Of a stretch of DNA of 64,000 nt, positions 16,349 to 29,331 are shown piece by piece. Position numbers and translations under genes: made by a program. The notes under the pieces are model-generated. The model was not told the DNA's origin. It did no database searches and worked only from the letters and a program-made list of their open reading frames with translations. The DNA comes from Paraburkholderia sabiae (GTDB taxonomy: Bacteria > Pseudomonadota > Gammaproteobacteria > Burkholderiales > Burkholderiaceae), in assembly GCF_030412785.1 (NCBI RefSeq), contig NZ_CP125295.1, positions 2,046,001 to 2,110,000 on the forward strand, in the 5' to 3' direction. Numbering within the stretch: position 1 is the first letter of the stretch; each line of letters opens with the position of its first letter.

Positions 16349-17689
16349 ATGCCCAGGGACCACAAGCTCGAACGCAGCCGGAAGACACCGATGACGCCGG
16401 GCCGCCGCTGGCTGATCGGCGTGGGCGCGGTCGTCCTGCTGATCGTGCTCGGATGGGGGCTATACACGGTGATCGAACCGGCCTTCCAGACCCGCATCGT
16501 CATCACGACGGGCGCAGACAAGGGCATCTATCGCGGCTTCGCCGAACGCTACGCGCCGTTGCTCAAGCGTGATGGCGTGACGCTCGACATCCGCAGTTCG
16601 TCGGGTTCGGTCGAGAACTATCAGCGTCTGAAAGATCCCGCCAGCGAATACCAGGTCGGCTTCATTCAATCGGGCACCACCGTGCCGCAGGAAACCGATC
16701 AGTTGCAGACGATCGCCGCCGTATCGTATGAACCGATCTGGGTGTTCTATCGCGACACGGCGACCGTCAACCGGCTCGCGCAACTGCGCGGCAAGCGGAT
16801 CGGCGTCGGCGTACCGGGCAGCGGGTTGGGGGAAGTGTCGCGTGTCTTGCTGGACTACAGCGGCATTACGGGCGACAACACGCAAATCGTCGAAATGGAC
16901 GCGCCGAAGGCGTGGCGCTGCCTCGAAGACGGTTGTCTCGACGCGGCGTTTTTCATCGGCAGACCGGATGCGCCGATGCAGCAGATGCTCCTGAACAGCG
17001 ACCTGAAACTGATGAGCTTCGCGCAGGCCGACGCGCTCGTGCAGAAGTTTCCGTCGCTGAAAAAGGTGACGTTTCCGCGCGCGTCGACGAGCATCGTCAA
17101 CGACAGTCCGCAAACGGATGTCACGTTGCTGGCCGCGACGGCGCTGCTCGTCGCGAAGGACACGCTGCATCCGGCGCTCGTCTATCTGCTGCTCGACGCC
17201 GCGAAAACCGTGCATGCGGGCGAAGACTACTTCACGCCGCTCGGCGCGTTTCCGAATCTGAATACCGACGAATTTCCCGTTGCCAGCGAGAGCGAGCGCT
17301 ATTTCAAGTCGGGACGTCCTTTTTTGCAGCGCTATTTGCCGTTCTGGCTCGCGAGCTTCATCGAACGGAGGCTGTTGATCCTGTTGCCGTTCATGGCCGT
17401 GCTGATCGGTGTGGTGCAGGCGCTGCCGCGCATGCTGGAGTCGCGCATCAAGAAGCGCTTCGTCGCTGGATATCGCGCGCTGAAAAGGCTGGAAGACGAG
17501 ATCTGGAAGACGACACGGCCATCGGCGGAACAGGTTTCGCGCTGGCGCGACGAGATCGAACACATCGACGCGCAGGCGAGCCAGATACGCGTGCCGACGC
17601 GTTATCTGCACGACGTCTACGCGCTGAAGCAGGCCATCAGCGTGGTGAGGCATCGCATCTCGACGGCGGCGGCGGGCGTGAGTGAGTGA
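16349..17689 (+). CDS. TAXI-family TRAP solute-binding protein, membrane-anchored at both ends
   Basis: After a first membrane helix (about 20-42) the protein carries a TAXI-type binding domain starting RIVITTGADKGIYRGFAERYAP, with the glutamate/ectoine-like TRAP receptor core (VGFIQSGT, KRIGVGVPGSGLGEVS). Ordinary TAXI proteins are free periplasmic receptors of about 320 aa. This one has 446 aa: a second helix near 340-365 (LLILLPFMAVLIGVVQALP) and a charged helical cytoplasmic tail of about 75 residues. No TRAP permease gene is adjacent. ATG 16349 follows AGAGAGG; longer starts run through the promoter region. A sensor or receptor role rather than transport is possible. Confidence 0.85.
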   Translation: MPRDHKLERSRKTPMTPGRRWLIGVGAVVLLIVLGWGLYTVIEPAFQTRIVITTGADKGIYRGFAERYAPLLKRDGVTLDIRSSSGSVENYQRLKDPASEYQVGFIQSGTTVPQETDQLQTIAAVSYEPIWVFYRDTATVNRLAQLRGKRIGVGVPGSGLGEVSRVLLDYSGITGDNTQIVEMDAPKAWRCLEDGCLDAAFFIGRPDAPMQQMLLNSDLKLMSFAQADALVQKFPSLKKVTFPRASTSIVNDSPQTDVTLLAATALLVAKDTLHPALVYLLLDAAKTVHAGEDYFTPLGAFPNLNTDEFPVASESERYFKSGRPFLQRYLPFWLASFIERRLLILLPFMAVLIGVVQALPRMLESRIKKRFVAGYRALKRLEDEIWKTTRPSAEQVSRWRDEIEHIDAQASQIRVPTRYLHDVYALKQAISVVRHRISTAAAGVSE

Positions 17690-17693
17690 GTGA
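17678..17693 (+). repeat. GTGA tetranucleotide repeat, four copies, across a stop codon
   Basis: Four tandem GTGA units span the last codons and stop of the TAXI gene. Slippage by one unit would shift the reading frame at the extreme C-terminus only. Confidence 0.7.
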
Positions 17694-17712
17694 GGGATCC
17701 TGAAGCGCGGGT

Positions 17713-19437
17713 TCAACGCGGCGCGCGATTCGCCGTATCGCGCGAACGCAGCGCTTGCCACGCGGCCAGCGCTTCCTCCAGATTGAAGTACATGCGCTCG
17801 CGGCCCAGCGTCGCGCCAAGCGGTGACAGCTGCACGGCGGCGAGCACGCCCGGATTCAGATGCGCGAGCCAGATGAAGACACCGCGTTCGCGCTGCTTCT
17901 TTTCGGCTTCGATCAGCATCTTGAGTGCGGTGTACTCGATATCGAACACGGCGCTCATATCCAGCACGACGACCTGCGGCTGCGCGTCGTCGATCAGCGG
18001 ACGCAGCTTTTCGCCGATATGCCCGGCGTTCGCAAAGAACACGCGCCCTTCGATGCGCAGCACGAGCAGGCCGGGAAACGACTCGTCGTCGGGATGCTCG
18101 GCGGAGACGGGCCGGAACACGTTGGTGCCGGGCTTGCGGCGCAGCAGATAGACGGGCGGATCGGCGACCTGATGCGCGAGCGCGACCAGCGACACCACGA
18201 TCGCGACGAGAATGCCCTGCAACGTCCCGAGCAGCACGACGCCCGCCAGCGCGACGATCGCCCACACGAATTCCGTGCGGCGAATGCGCAGGATCGCGCG
18301 GAAATCGGCGGGGCTGAACAGGCCGATCGAATACACGATCACGACGGCTGCGAGCGTCGCGTGCGGCATCAGGCCGATCAGCGGCGCGAGCAGCAGCATC
18401 GTGCCGAGCGTGACGGTCGCCGTGACGAGTTCCGCGCCTTGCGAACGCGCACCCGCAAGCCGGTTGACAGCCGTCTGGCTGGTGCCGCCGCCCGCGGGCA
18501 TCGAACCCAGCAGCGCGCCCGCCGCGTTGCCGAGGCCCGTCGCGAACAGTTCGCGGTTCGGCTGCGGCGTCGGTTCGCCGCTGACGGCGAACGCGCGTCC
18601 CGCCGCGATTGTCTCCGTGAAGCTCATCAGCGCGATGCCGACGGCGTCCTTCCACAGCACGCCGGCCAGCGATAAATCGGGCATCACGACAGACGGCAGA
18701 CCCGTCGGAATATGCCCGACCACGCCGACGCCGCGCTCAGGCAGGCCGAGCAGCACGACAGCGCCGATGCCGCACGCGACGGCGACGAGAGGCGCAGGCG
18801 CGCGCGGATAAAGACGTTCGAGCGCGACGAGAACGACGATCGTCGTCACGCCGACTCCGACCGTCCACCCCGACGCATGCGGCACGCCCATCGCCACAGC
18901 CGCCACGTTATGAAAAAACGAACCCTTCTCGGGATGAATGCCGAGCAGCTTCGGCAACTGATCGAGCACGATGACGACGGCGATCCCCGCCTTGAAGCCT
19001 GTCAGTACGGGATCGGAAATGAAGTTTGCGACGAAGCCGAGGCGCAGCAGCGCGGCGAGCGCGAGAATCCCGCCTACCAGCAGCGTGAGCATCGCCGTCG
19101 CCCGCATCAGCGTGGCCGTGTCGCCGCCCGGCGCGGCCTGCGCGAGCGCTGCGGCCGTGAGGATCGCGAGCGTCGCGCTGGTGCTGACGCTCAGCGGCCG
19201 CGACGTGCCGAAGAGGGCGTAAATCACCATCGGCACGAAGGCCGTATAGAGCCCGACCTCGACGGGAAGTCCGGCCACGGACGCATAGGCGAGCGCTTTC
19301 GGCAGCACGACGGCGGCCGCCGTCACGCCGGCGACGACGTCGGGCTTGAGCCATTCCTTGCGGTAGCCGTGCGTCCAGTCGAGTACGGGAATGCGGAACT
19401 GGCGGGGGGCAGCGTGTGCCCGTGCATCGTTTCCCAT
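17713..19437 (-). CDS. SulP-family inorganic anion transporter with STAS domain
   Basis: The 574-aa protein has the SulP membrane core of 12-14 helices, starting LDWTHGYRKEWLKPDVVAGVTAAAVVLPKALAYA (the DxxAG and PQ/PKALAYA family region), and a C-terminal STAS domain from about residue 440 (VLRIEGRVFFANAGHI, VVVLDMSAVFDIEYTALKML). It moves sulfate, bicarbonate, chloride or organic anions. The start at 19437 is preferred (GGAGG about 10 bases before); a longer frame to 19548 lacks support. The STAS Ser/Thr phosphosite region reads DMSAVFDIE. Confidence 0.92.
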   Translation of the reverse strand: MGNDARAHAAPRQFRIPVLDWTHGYRKEWLKPDVVAGVTAAAVVLPKALAYASVAGLPVEVGLYTAFVPMVIYALFGTSRPLSVSTSATLAILTAAALAQAAPGGDTATLMRATAMLTLLVGGILALAALLRLGFVANFISDPVLTGFKAGIAVVIVLDQLPKLLGIHPEKGSFFHNVAAVAMGVPHASGWTVGVGVTTIVVLVALERLYPRAPAPLVAVACGIGAVVLLGLPERGVGVVGHIPTGLPSVVMPDLSLAGVLWKDAVGIALMSFTETIAAGRAFAVSGEPTPQPNRELFATGLGNAAGALLGSMPAGGGTSQTAVNRLAGARSQGAELVTATVTLGTMLLLAPLIGLMPHATLAAVVIVYSIGLFSPADFRAILRIRRTEFVWAIVALAGVVLLGTLQGILVAIVVSLVALAHQVADPPVYLLRRKPGTNVFRPVSAEHPDDESFPGLLVLRIEGRVFFANAGHIGEKLRPLIDDAQPQVVVLDMSAVFDIEYTALKMLIEAEKKQRERGVFIWLAHLNPGVLAAVQLSPLGATLGRERMYFNLEEALAAWQALRSRDTANRAPR

Positions 19438-19633
19438 TATCGCGAGGCCTCCGTATGTCAGCCGGCTACGGGGAGCGGCTTTCGACTGTGTGACAGCGTG
19501 GATGGACGCCTGATGCAAGCGTCGTCCGCTGCGATACGGATGGTGCAATTTGCGGTGTTTGTGCGCTTGTGGGTAGTTTAGGCCATCGCGAACGGGACGC
19601 GCGAATCACGGACGTCACCGCGCCGTGCAGTAA

Positions 19634-21568
<1,935 letters not shown>

Positions 21569-21602
21569 CGTAGCCCGTCTCACCAGACAGGTTGTCGTCG
21601 GA

Positions 21603-21627
21603 ACGGAGCGCTCAGGCGCTCCGTTTT
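21603..21627 (+). terminator. Factor-independent terminator of argG
   Basis: ACGGAGCGC and GCGCTCCGT form a perfect 9-bp stem with the loop TCAG, followed by TTTT, 35 bases after the argG stop. The only textbook terminator in the window. Confidence 0.85.
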
Positions 21628-21679
21628 GCATTCTGCGTGCCTTATCGCTTCTCCTCTTCCATCCGACGCGGGCAGCGCT

Positions 21680-22231
21680 TCATCTTGCCTTGCGAGCGTA
21701 TCCATCGGCATCGCTTTCAGCCGATGCACGTTCATCCCTTCGCGGACGCTTGCGAATCAGGCTCATCTGTCCATTGCGTTCGAGAATGGCCGCATGCACG
21801 TCGTGCAGATCGCGCGTATGGAACTCGCGTCGCGCCGCCTCGACAATATCCGTGCGCGTGATCAGCGCGGCCGACATCTGACGGCTATCGAACCGTCCGT
21901 CGCGATACACCTCCCGTTCCACGCCCACCACGAGCGATTCCAGCCACGGCGAGCGCACGCAGCACCACGCCAGTGCGCGATGGATCAGCACGATCACGAG
22001 CGAAGCCGCGAGCGTCGGCACGACGGGCGACGCACCGACGATCACGCGGCTCAGCGTCGCGCCGAGCAGGATCGCGACCACATAGTCGAACGGCGAGCGC
22101 TGACCGAACGACCGACGCCCCGAAATGCGGATGCAAACGAGCGTCACGACGAATACGACGATCGCGCGCATGACGGCCTGCAAGGCGGTGAGATCCTTGC
22201 CTTCGCCGAAAACGGTCGTGATCAGGTCCAT
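21680..22231 (-). CDS. DUF421 (YetF-type) membrane protein
   Basis: From ATG 22231 (strong GGAGG 7 bases before) the 183-aa protein shows the YetF arrangement: membrane helices near 20-38, 55-75 and 77-93, with the family sequence GRRSFGQRSPFDYVVAILLG, then a cytoplasmic YetF domain (WLESLVVGVEREVYRDGRF, then a basic tail). The function of the family is not settled; members in spore formers affect spore properties. It is convergent with argG and divergent from the phosphoketolase gene. Confidence 0.88.
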   Translation of the reverse strand: MDLITTVFGEGKDLTALQAVMRAIVVFVVTLVCIRISGRRSFGQRSPFDYVVAILLGATLSRVIVGASPVVPTLAASLVIVLIHRALAWCCVRSPWLESLVVGVEREVYRDGRFDSRQMSAALITRTDIVEAARREFHTRDLHDVHAAILERNGQMSLIRKRPRRDERASAESDADGYARKAR

Positions 22232-22362
22232 GATGTGCCTCCTTGCCGTGGGTCCATGCGACAGAACGCGACAGAACTGCTGCGCACGTGCCCACACGTG
22301 ACATGCAGATGACAGCCCTGCAATCGTTGTGCCGCCTGCGACAAAAACGCGTGCATTCGCAA

Positions 22363-22390
22363 TGGACATACTCAGCGCATTTCCTATGAT
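22363..22390 (+). promoter_or_regulatory. Candidate sigma-70 promoter of the phosphoketolase gene
   Basis: TGGACA (5 of 6 matches) and TATGAT (5 of 6) are 16 bases apart, ending 46 bases before the start codon. It is the best match to a housekeeping promoter that I saw in the window. Confidence 0.5.
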
Positions 22391-22436
22391 TAGTGAGGCA
22401 CTGCGCGACGCGAAACCACCTGCATGGAGACGCTCA

Positions 22437-24821
22437 ATGGACGACACCCGCCAGCAACGGACGCCGTTGCAAGCCGATGAACTGCGCAACATGGACCGCT
22501 ACTGGCGGGCCTGCAATTACCTGTCCGCCGGCATGATTTACCTGCGCGAGAATCCGCTGCTGCGCGAGCCGCTCGTGGCCGATCACATCAAGCGGCGTCT
22601 GCTGGGACACTGGGGCTCGGATCCTGGGCAGAGCTTCACGCTCGTGCATCTGAACCGCGTCATCAAACAGCGCGATCTGAACGTGATCTTCATCTCGGGG
22701 CCCGGACACGGCGCGCCCGCTACGCTCGCGCATAGCTATCTGGAAGGGCGCTATTCGGAGATCTATCCCGATCGCGGCGAGACGGAAGAGGGCATGGCGC
22801 GTCTTTTCAGGCTCTTTTCGTTTCCGGGCGGCATCGGTTCGCATTGCACGCCCGAAACGCCGGGCTCGATTCACGAAGGCGGCGAACTCGGCTACAGCCT
22901 GTCGCATGCGTATGGCGCGGCGTTCGACAACCCCGATCTGATCGTCGCCGCAATGATCGGCGATGGCGAGGCCGAAACGGGGCCGCTCGCCACATCGTGG
23001 CACTCGAACAAATTCCTGAATCCTGCGCGCGACGGCGCCGTGCTGCCCGTGCTGCATCTGAACGGCTACAAGATCGCGAATCCGACGATCCTCGCGCGCA
23101 TTCCGCATGAAGAGCTCGAAGCGTTGATGACGGGCTATGGCTACCAGCCGTGGTTCGTCGAAGGCGACGATCCCGACACGATGCATCAGCAGATGGCGGC
23201 GACGCTCGATCAATGCGTCGACGAAATTCAGGCGATACAGCGACGCGCACGCGACGAAGGCAACTTGCAGCGTCCGCGCTGGCCGATGATCGTACTGAGA
23301 ACGCCGAAGGGCTGGACGGGCCCGCGCGAATTCGGCGGACATAAGGTGGAAGGATCGTGGCGCGCGCATCAGGTGCCGATCGCGGACCCGGCGAGCAACG
23401 ACAAGAGTCTGAAGCTCGTCGAGGAATGGCTGCGCAGCTATCGCCCGGAAGAACTGTTCGACGAATCGGGACGGCTCGTCGCCGAGCTGCGCGCGCTCGC
23501 GCCCGAAGGCGCGCGGCGTATCAGCGCGAATCCGCATGCGAACGGCGGCGCATTGTGCAAGGCGCTGGATCTTCCGGACTTCGGCGATTACGCGGTGGAA
23601 GTCGAAGCGCCCGCGACGCGCTATGTGTCGCCCACGGACGTGCTCGGCCAGTTTCTGCGCGACGTCATGCGTCGCAACATGACGAGCTTCCGCGTGTTCG
23701 GTCCGGACGAAACGTCCAGCAACAAGCTCACGGCGATCTACGAAGCGTCGCAGAAGACGTGGCTTGCCGAGATACTGGAATCGGACAGCGACGGCGGCGA
23801 TCTCTCCGCCGATGGCCGCGTGATGGAAATGCTCAGCGAGCACACGCTGGAAGGCTGGCTCGAAGGTTATACGCTGACGGGCCGCCACGGCCTGTTCGCG
23901 ACTTACGAAGCGTTCGTGCATGTGATCGATTCGATGTTCAACCAGCACGCGAAATGGCTGGAGAAAGCGAAGCGCGAATTGCGCTGGCGTCAGCCCGTGC
24001 CTTCGTTGAATCTGCTGATTACGTCGCTGGTGTGGCGGCAGGATCACAACGGCTTCACGCATCAGGACCCCGGTTTTCTCGATGTCGTGACGAACAAGAG
24101 CCCCGATGTCGTGCGCATCTATTTGCCGCCCGACGCGAACTGTCTGCTGAGTGTCGCCGATCATTGCCTGCGTTCGCGCGACTATGTGAACGTGATCGTC
24201 GCCGACAAGCAGCCGCATCTGCAGTATCTCGACATGCAATCGGCGATTACGCATTGCACGAAGGGCATCGGCATCTGGGATTGGGCATCGACGGATCAGG
24301 ATCATGAGCCCGACGTCGTGATGGCGAGCGCCGGCGACATCCCGACGATGGAAGCGCTCGCCGCCGTCGAAATCCTCAAAGGGCTGTTCCCCGATCTGAA
24401 GATCCGCTTCGTGAACGTCGTCGATCTGTTCCGGCTGATGCCCGATTCCGATCATCCGCATGGCCTGTCGAAGCGCGATTTCGATTCGCTTTTCACGACC
24501 GACAAGCCGGTGATCTTCAACTTCCACTCGTATGCGTCGCTGGTCCACAAGCTCACATATCGCCGCACGAATCACGAGAACATTCACGTGCACGGCTATG
24601 CGGAGAAGGGCAACATCAATACGCCGCTCGAACTGGCGATCATCAATGGCATCGACCGCTTCTCGCTGGCGATCGATGTAATCGATCGCGTGCCGGCGCT
24701 ACGCGGCGTCGGCGATCATGCGAAGGAACGGCTGCGCGACAAGCGCATCGAGCACCTCGACTACGCGCACACCGAGGGCATCGACTCCGAGCAGATCCGC
24801 GAGTGGACGTGGACGGGCTGA
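22437..24821 (+). CDS. xfp: Phosphoketolase (xylulose-5-phosphate/fructose-6-phosphate)
   Basis: The 794-aa protein has the full XFP layout: thiamine-diphosphate enzyme with SGPGHGAPA, the TPP-binding [20 protein letters not shown], and the C-terminal domain with [16 protein letters not shown]. It splits xylulose-5-P or fructose-6-P with phosphate into acetyl phosphate and an aldose phosphate. ATG 22437 follows GGAG (22425-22428). No acetate kinase or phosphotransacetylase lies beside it. A perfect hairpin follows the stop at 24846. The TPP oxidase at 40482 is another acetyl-phosphate/acetate route in the window. Confidence 0.96.
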   Translation: MDDTRQQRTPLQADELRNMDRYWRACNYLSAGMIYLRENPLLREPLVADHIKRRLLGHWGSDPGQSFTLVHLNRVIKQRDLNVIFISGPGHGAPATLAHSYLEGRYSEIYPDRGETEEGMARLFRLFSFPGGIGSHCTPETPGSIHEGGELGYSLSHAYGAAFDNPDLIVAAMIGDGEAETGPLATSWHSNKFLNPARDGAVLPVLHLNGYKIANPTILARIPHEELEALMTGYGYQPWFVEGDDPDTMHQQMAATLDQCVDEIQAIQRRARDEGNLQRPRWPMIVLRTPKGWTGPREFGGHKVEGSWRAHQVPIADPASNDKSLKLVEEWLRSYRPEELFDESGRLVAELRALAPEGARRISANPHANGGALCKALDLPDFGDYAVEVEAPATRYVSPTDVLGQFLRDVMRRNMTSFRVFGPDETSSNKLTAIYEASQKTWLAEILESDSDGGDLSADGRVMEMLSEHTLEGWLEGYTLTGRHGLFATYEAFVHVIDSMFNQHAKWLEKAKRELRWRQPVPSLNLLITSLVWRQDHNGFTHQDPGFLDVVTNKSPDVVRIYLPPDANCLLSVADHCLRSRDYVNVIVADKQPHLQYLDMQSAITHCTKGIGIWDWASTDQDHEPDVVMASAGDIPTMEALAAVEILKGLFPDLKIRFVNVVDLFRLMPDSDHPHGLSKRDFDSLFTTDKPVIFNFHSYASLVHKLTYRRTNHENIHVHGYAEKGNINTPLELAIINGIDRFSLAIDVIDRVPALRGVGDHAKERLRDKRIEHLDYAHTEGIDSEQIREWTWTG

Positions 24822-24844
24822 GCGGTTGTCGTTGAGCGCAGCGG

Positions 24845-24967
24845 TCAGCGTCGCGCGGCGACGCTGCCGTCGTCGCTTTCGAGCATCACGGCAAGCGTGC
24901 CCGCTTCGCTCTGCAGGAACGGCGCGATCGAATCGAGCCGCGCGAGTTCTTCGTCACTGAGCGGCAT
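24845..24967 (-). CDS. Very small protein, 40 aa
   Basis: A 40-codon frame starts MPLSDEELARLDSIAPFLQ and ends SDDGSVAARR. Its support is an exceptional ribosome site, AAGGAG with a 6-base spacer, and a position right after the 61-aa gene, whose stop is 3 bases before this ATG. The sequence is an amphipathic acidic helix. No family is recognised. Its last codons form a perfect 9-bp hairpin that may also terminate the convergent phosphoketolase gene. Confidence 0.5.
   Translation of the reverse strand: MPLSDEELARLDSIAPFLQSEAGTLAVMLESDDGSVAARR
24846..24866. other. Perfect 9-bp hairpin between convergent genes
   Basis: CAGCGTCGC and GCGACGCTG pair fully with a 3-base loop, 25 bases after the phosphoketolase stop and within the last codons of the 40-aa gene. 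No T run. It could end transcription with help from Rho or stabilise the mRNA end. Confidence 0.45.
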
Positions 24968-24970
24968 CCG

Positions 24971-25156
24971 TTACTCCTTGCGGCGTGTGCCTTCCGGCAC
25001 CGGGTTCTTGTCCTGCGTCGAATCGAGCGCATTCTCCGACGCCGGATGCTTGCGCTTTTCCAGTTCGTCCTTTCTTTGCTGCAGCGTATCGGCGGATGCG
25101 CCGGCGTGCTGCTTTTCGTGCTGTTTTTCGTCGCCGTGGGCAGGGTTCTGTTTCAT
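24971..25156 (-). CDS. Small hydrophilic protein, 61 aa
   Basis: From ATG 25156 (CGGAGGA, 6-base spacer) the protein is strongly hydrophilic, rich in Lys, Glu, His, Gln and Asp, with a central helix-like stretch (TLQQRKDELEKRKHP). It lacks hydrophobic core residues and is probably disordered or a small stress-type protein. Not recognised. It is followed after 3 bases by the 40-aa gene, giving a two-gene mini operon divergent from the hemerythrin gene. Confidence 0.6.
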   Translation of the reverse strand: MKQNPAHGDEKQHEKQHAGASADTLQQRKDELEKRKHPASENALDSTQDKNPVPEGTRRKE

Positions 25157-25293
25157 GATCGTCCTCCGATGCGTGCAATGGTTTTGCAGCATCTTTTTCG
25201 CGCAATCACCATACCCGCGTACGAATGCAATATGCACATCCGCCCGGAATACCGCTTGCTGTTTGATCTGCTGACACTTTCCGGGAGGCGATC

Positions 25294-25848
25294 ATGACGG
25301 AAGACGCAAACAGGGCGCTGGCCGCCGAAGCCGCAACCGAAAACACCGCGCTCGATGCGATCGAAGTGCTCGAGTCGGACCATCGCGTGGCGAAACAGCT
25401 GTTCGACGACTTCGAAAAAACGAACGCTTCCGATCTCGAAGCCAAAGGCACGCTGGTGCGCCAAGCATGCGAGGTACTGACCGTGCACACGATGATCGAA
25501 GAGGCGATTCTGTATCCCGCCGCGCACAAGGCATTAAGTGCCAGCGATGAACTCGACGTCGACGAAGCGTACGTCGAGCACTACATCGCGAAGATGCTGA
25601 TCGAGAAGTTCGACACGTTGAAGCCCGGCGATCATGGTTTCGACGCGACGTTCAAGGTGTTGTCGGAGATGGTGCGCCATCACATCGACGAAGAGGAATC
25701 GAGCCTCTTTCCCGAACTGCGCGAAAGCGGCGTCGATCTCGTGCGGCTAGGCGAAGAGATCGTCGCGGAGAAAGAGCGTTTGCTGAAGCAGCTCGCCGCA
25801 GCAGGCAGTCGACCCGTGGGCGACAGTAGCCTCACGTTTCGCCGATAG
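25294..25848 (+). CDS. Hemerythrin-domain protein
   Basis: The 184-aa protein carries the di-iron hemerythrin pattern: His30, His65 with Glu69 (VHTMIEEAILYP), His96, and His129/130 with Glu134 (HHIDEEESSLFPE). Members bind oxygen, nitric oxide or peroxide, or act as iron sensors, in the cytoplasm. ATG 25294 follows GGGAGG. It is a single gene in a region of stress functions, divergent from two tiny proteins and 111 bases before the Clp ATPase gene. Confidence 0.9.
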   Translation: MTEDANRALAAEAATENTALDAIEVLESDHRVAKQLFDDFEKTNASDLEAKGTLVRQACEVLTVHTMIEEAILYPAAHKALSASDELDVDEAYVEHYIAKMLIEKFDTLKPGDHGFDATFKVLSEMVRHHIDEEESSLFPELRESGVDLVRLGEEIVAEKERLLKQLAAAGSRPVGDSSLTFRR

Positions 25849-25959
25849 TTTCGTCGTTAGTTTTGTCAATAAGCAGCGGGCGGCCGCTCGACTGCACGCA
25901 GGCGTGCCGCGTGCTAGCCTGATTTCCCTTGCCTCGAAGATGTGTGGAGACTCGCGACA

Positions 25960-28671
<2,712 letters not shown>

Positions 28672-28695
28672 GCGGCTGCGTTTCGGCGTCAGTTC

Positions 28696-28989
28696 TTACT
28701 GGCTTGCGCCGGAAGACGCGGCGCTCGTCGTCGATCCCGGCGTGTTCGCGACGGGCGCTTCGCTCGAAGGCGACGGCGCGACCGAGCCGGATGCGTTGTC
28801 GCTGGCGCTCTGCGCGGCCGCGCTTTTACCCGGCGTGCCGCTCATGCCCGCCGTGTTGCTCATCACGCCGCTGCTGCCCGATCCCATGCTGTTGCTGCTG
28901 CTGTCGTCCACCTTCTTGCAGGCGACTACGCCACAGATGAGCGCTGCCGCCGTCAATGCCGCAGAGACGTAACGTGTGACTGTTTTCAT
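28696..28989 (-). CDS. Small Ser/Ala-rich lipoprotein, 97 aa
   Basis: From ATG 28989 (GGAG about 11 bases before) there is a lipoprotein signal ending VVACKK (Cys24), then a low-complexity tail of Ser, Ala, Gly, Asn and Thr with no predicted fold. It should be a periplasm-facing lipoprotein. Not recognised as a family with known function. It is convergent with the Clp ATPase gene (24 bases) and divergent from the 56-aa acidic gene. Confidence 0.65.
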   Translation of the reverse strand: MKTVTRYVSAALTAAALICGVVACKKVDDSSSNSMGSGSSGVMSNTAGMSGTPGKSAAAQSASDNASGSVAPSPSSEAPVANTPGSTTSAASSGASQ

Positions 28990-29145
28990 TGTCGAAGCTC
29001 CGTTGAACGACATGAACGTGTCAGCAACGTCCATTCCTTCTACCTATGCAAATAGCGCACAGGGCTGGCCGGAATTTTGCGGGCTCTGATGGAAATCGCG
29101 TGCTGAACGCCGAATCCGACATACACACCCTGAAGGAGTACGACG

Positions 29146-29316
29146 ATGAAAGTGAGAGTAGCCAATGAGGGCGATACGCCCGTTCGCCTGATTGTCGACG
29201 GCGATCCCGTGCAGGGCGAAACGATCGAGCCGGGTGCCGAGATGGTCGTCGATGGCGAACTGGTCGAACTGCAGGATCTCGAACCCGCCGACGACCTCGC
29301 TGACGAGGAAGAATAA
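29146..29316 (+). CDS. Very small acidic protein, 56 aa
   Basis: The frame MKVRVANEGDTPVRLIVDGD onward ends DDLADEEE. GAAGGAG lies 7 bases before the ATG, an excellent ribosome site. Alternating hydrophobic residues suggest a small beta fold with an acidic C-terminal tail (net charge strongly negative). No family recognised. It ends 15 bases before the convergent outer-membrane factor gene. Confidence 0.6.
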   Translation: MKVRVANEGDTPVRLIVDGDPVQGETIEPGAEMVVDGELVELQDLEPADDLADEEE

Positions 29317-29331
29317 CGTTCAACGCTAGCG

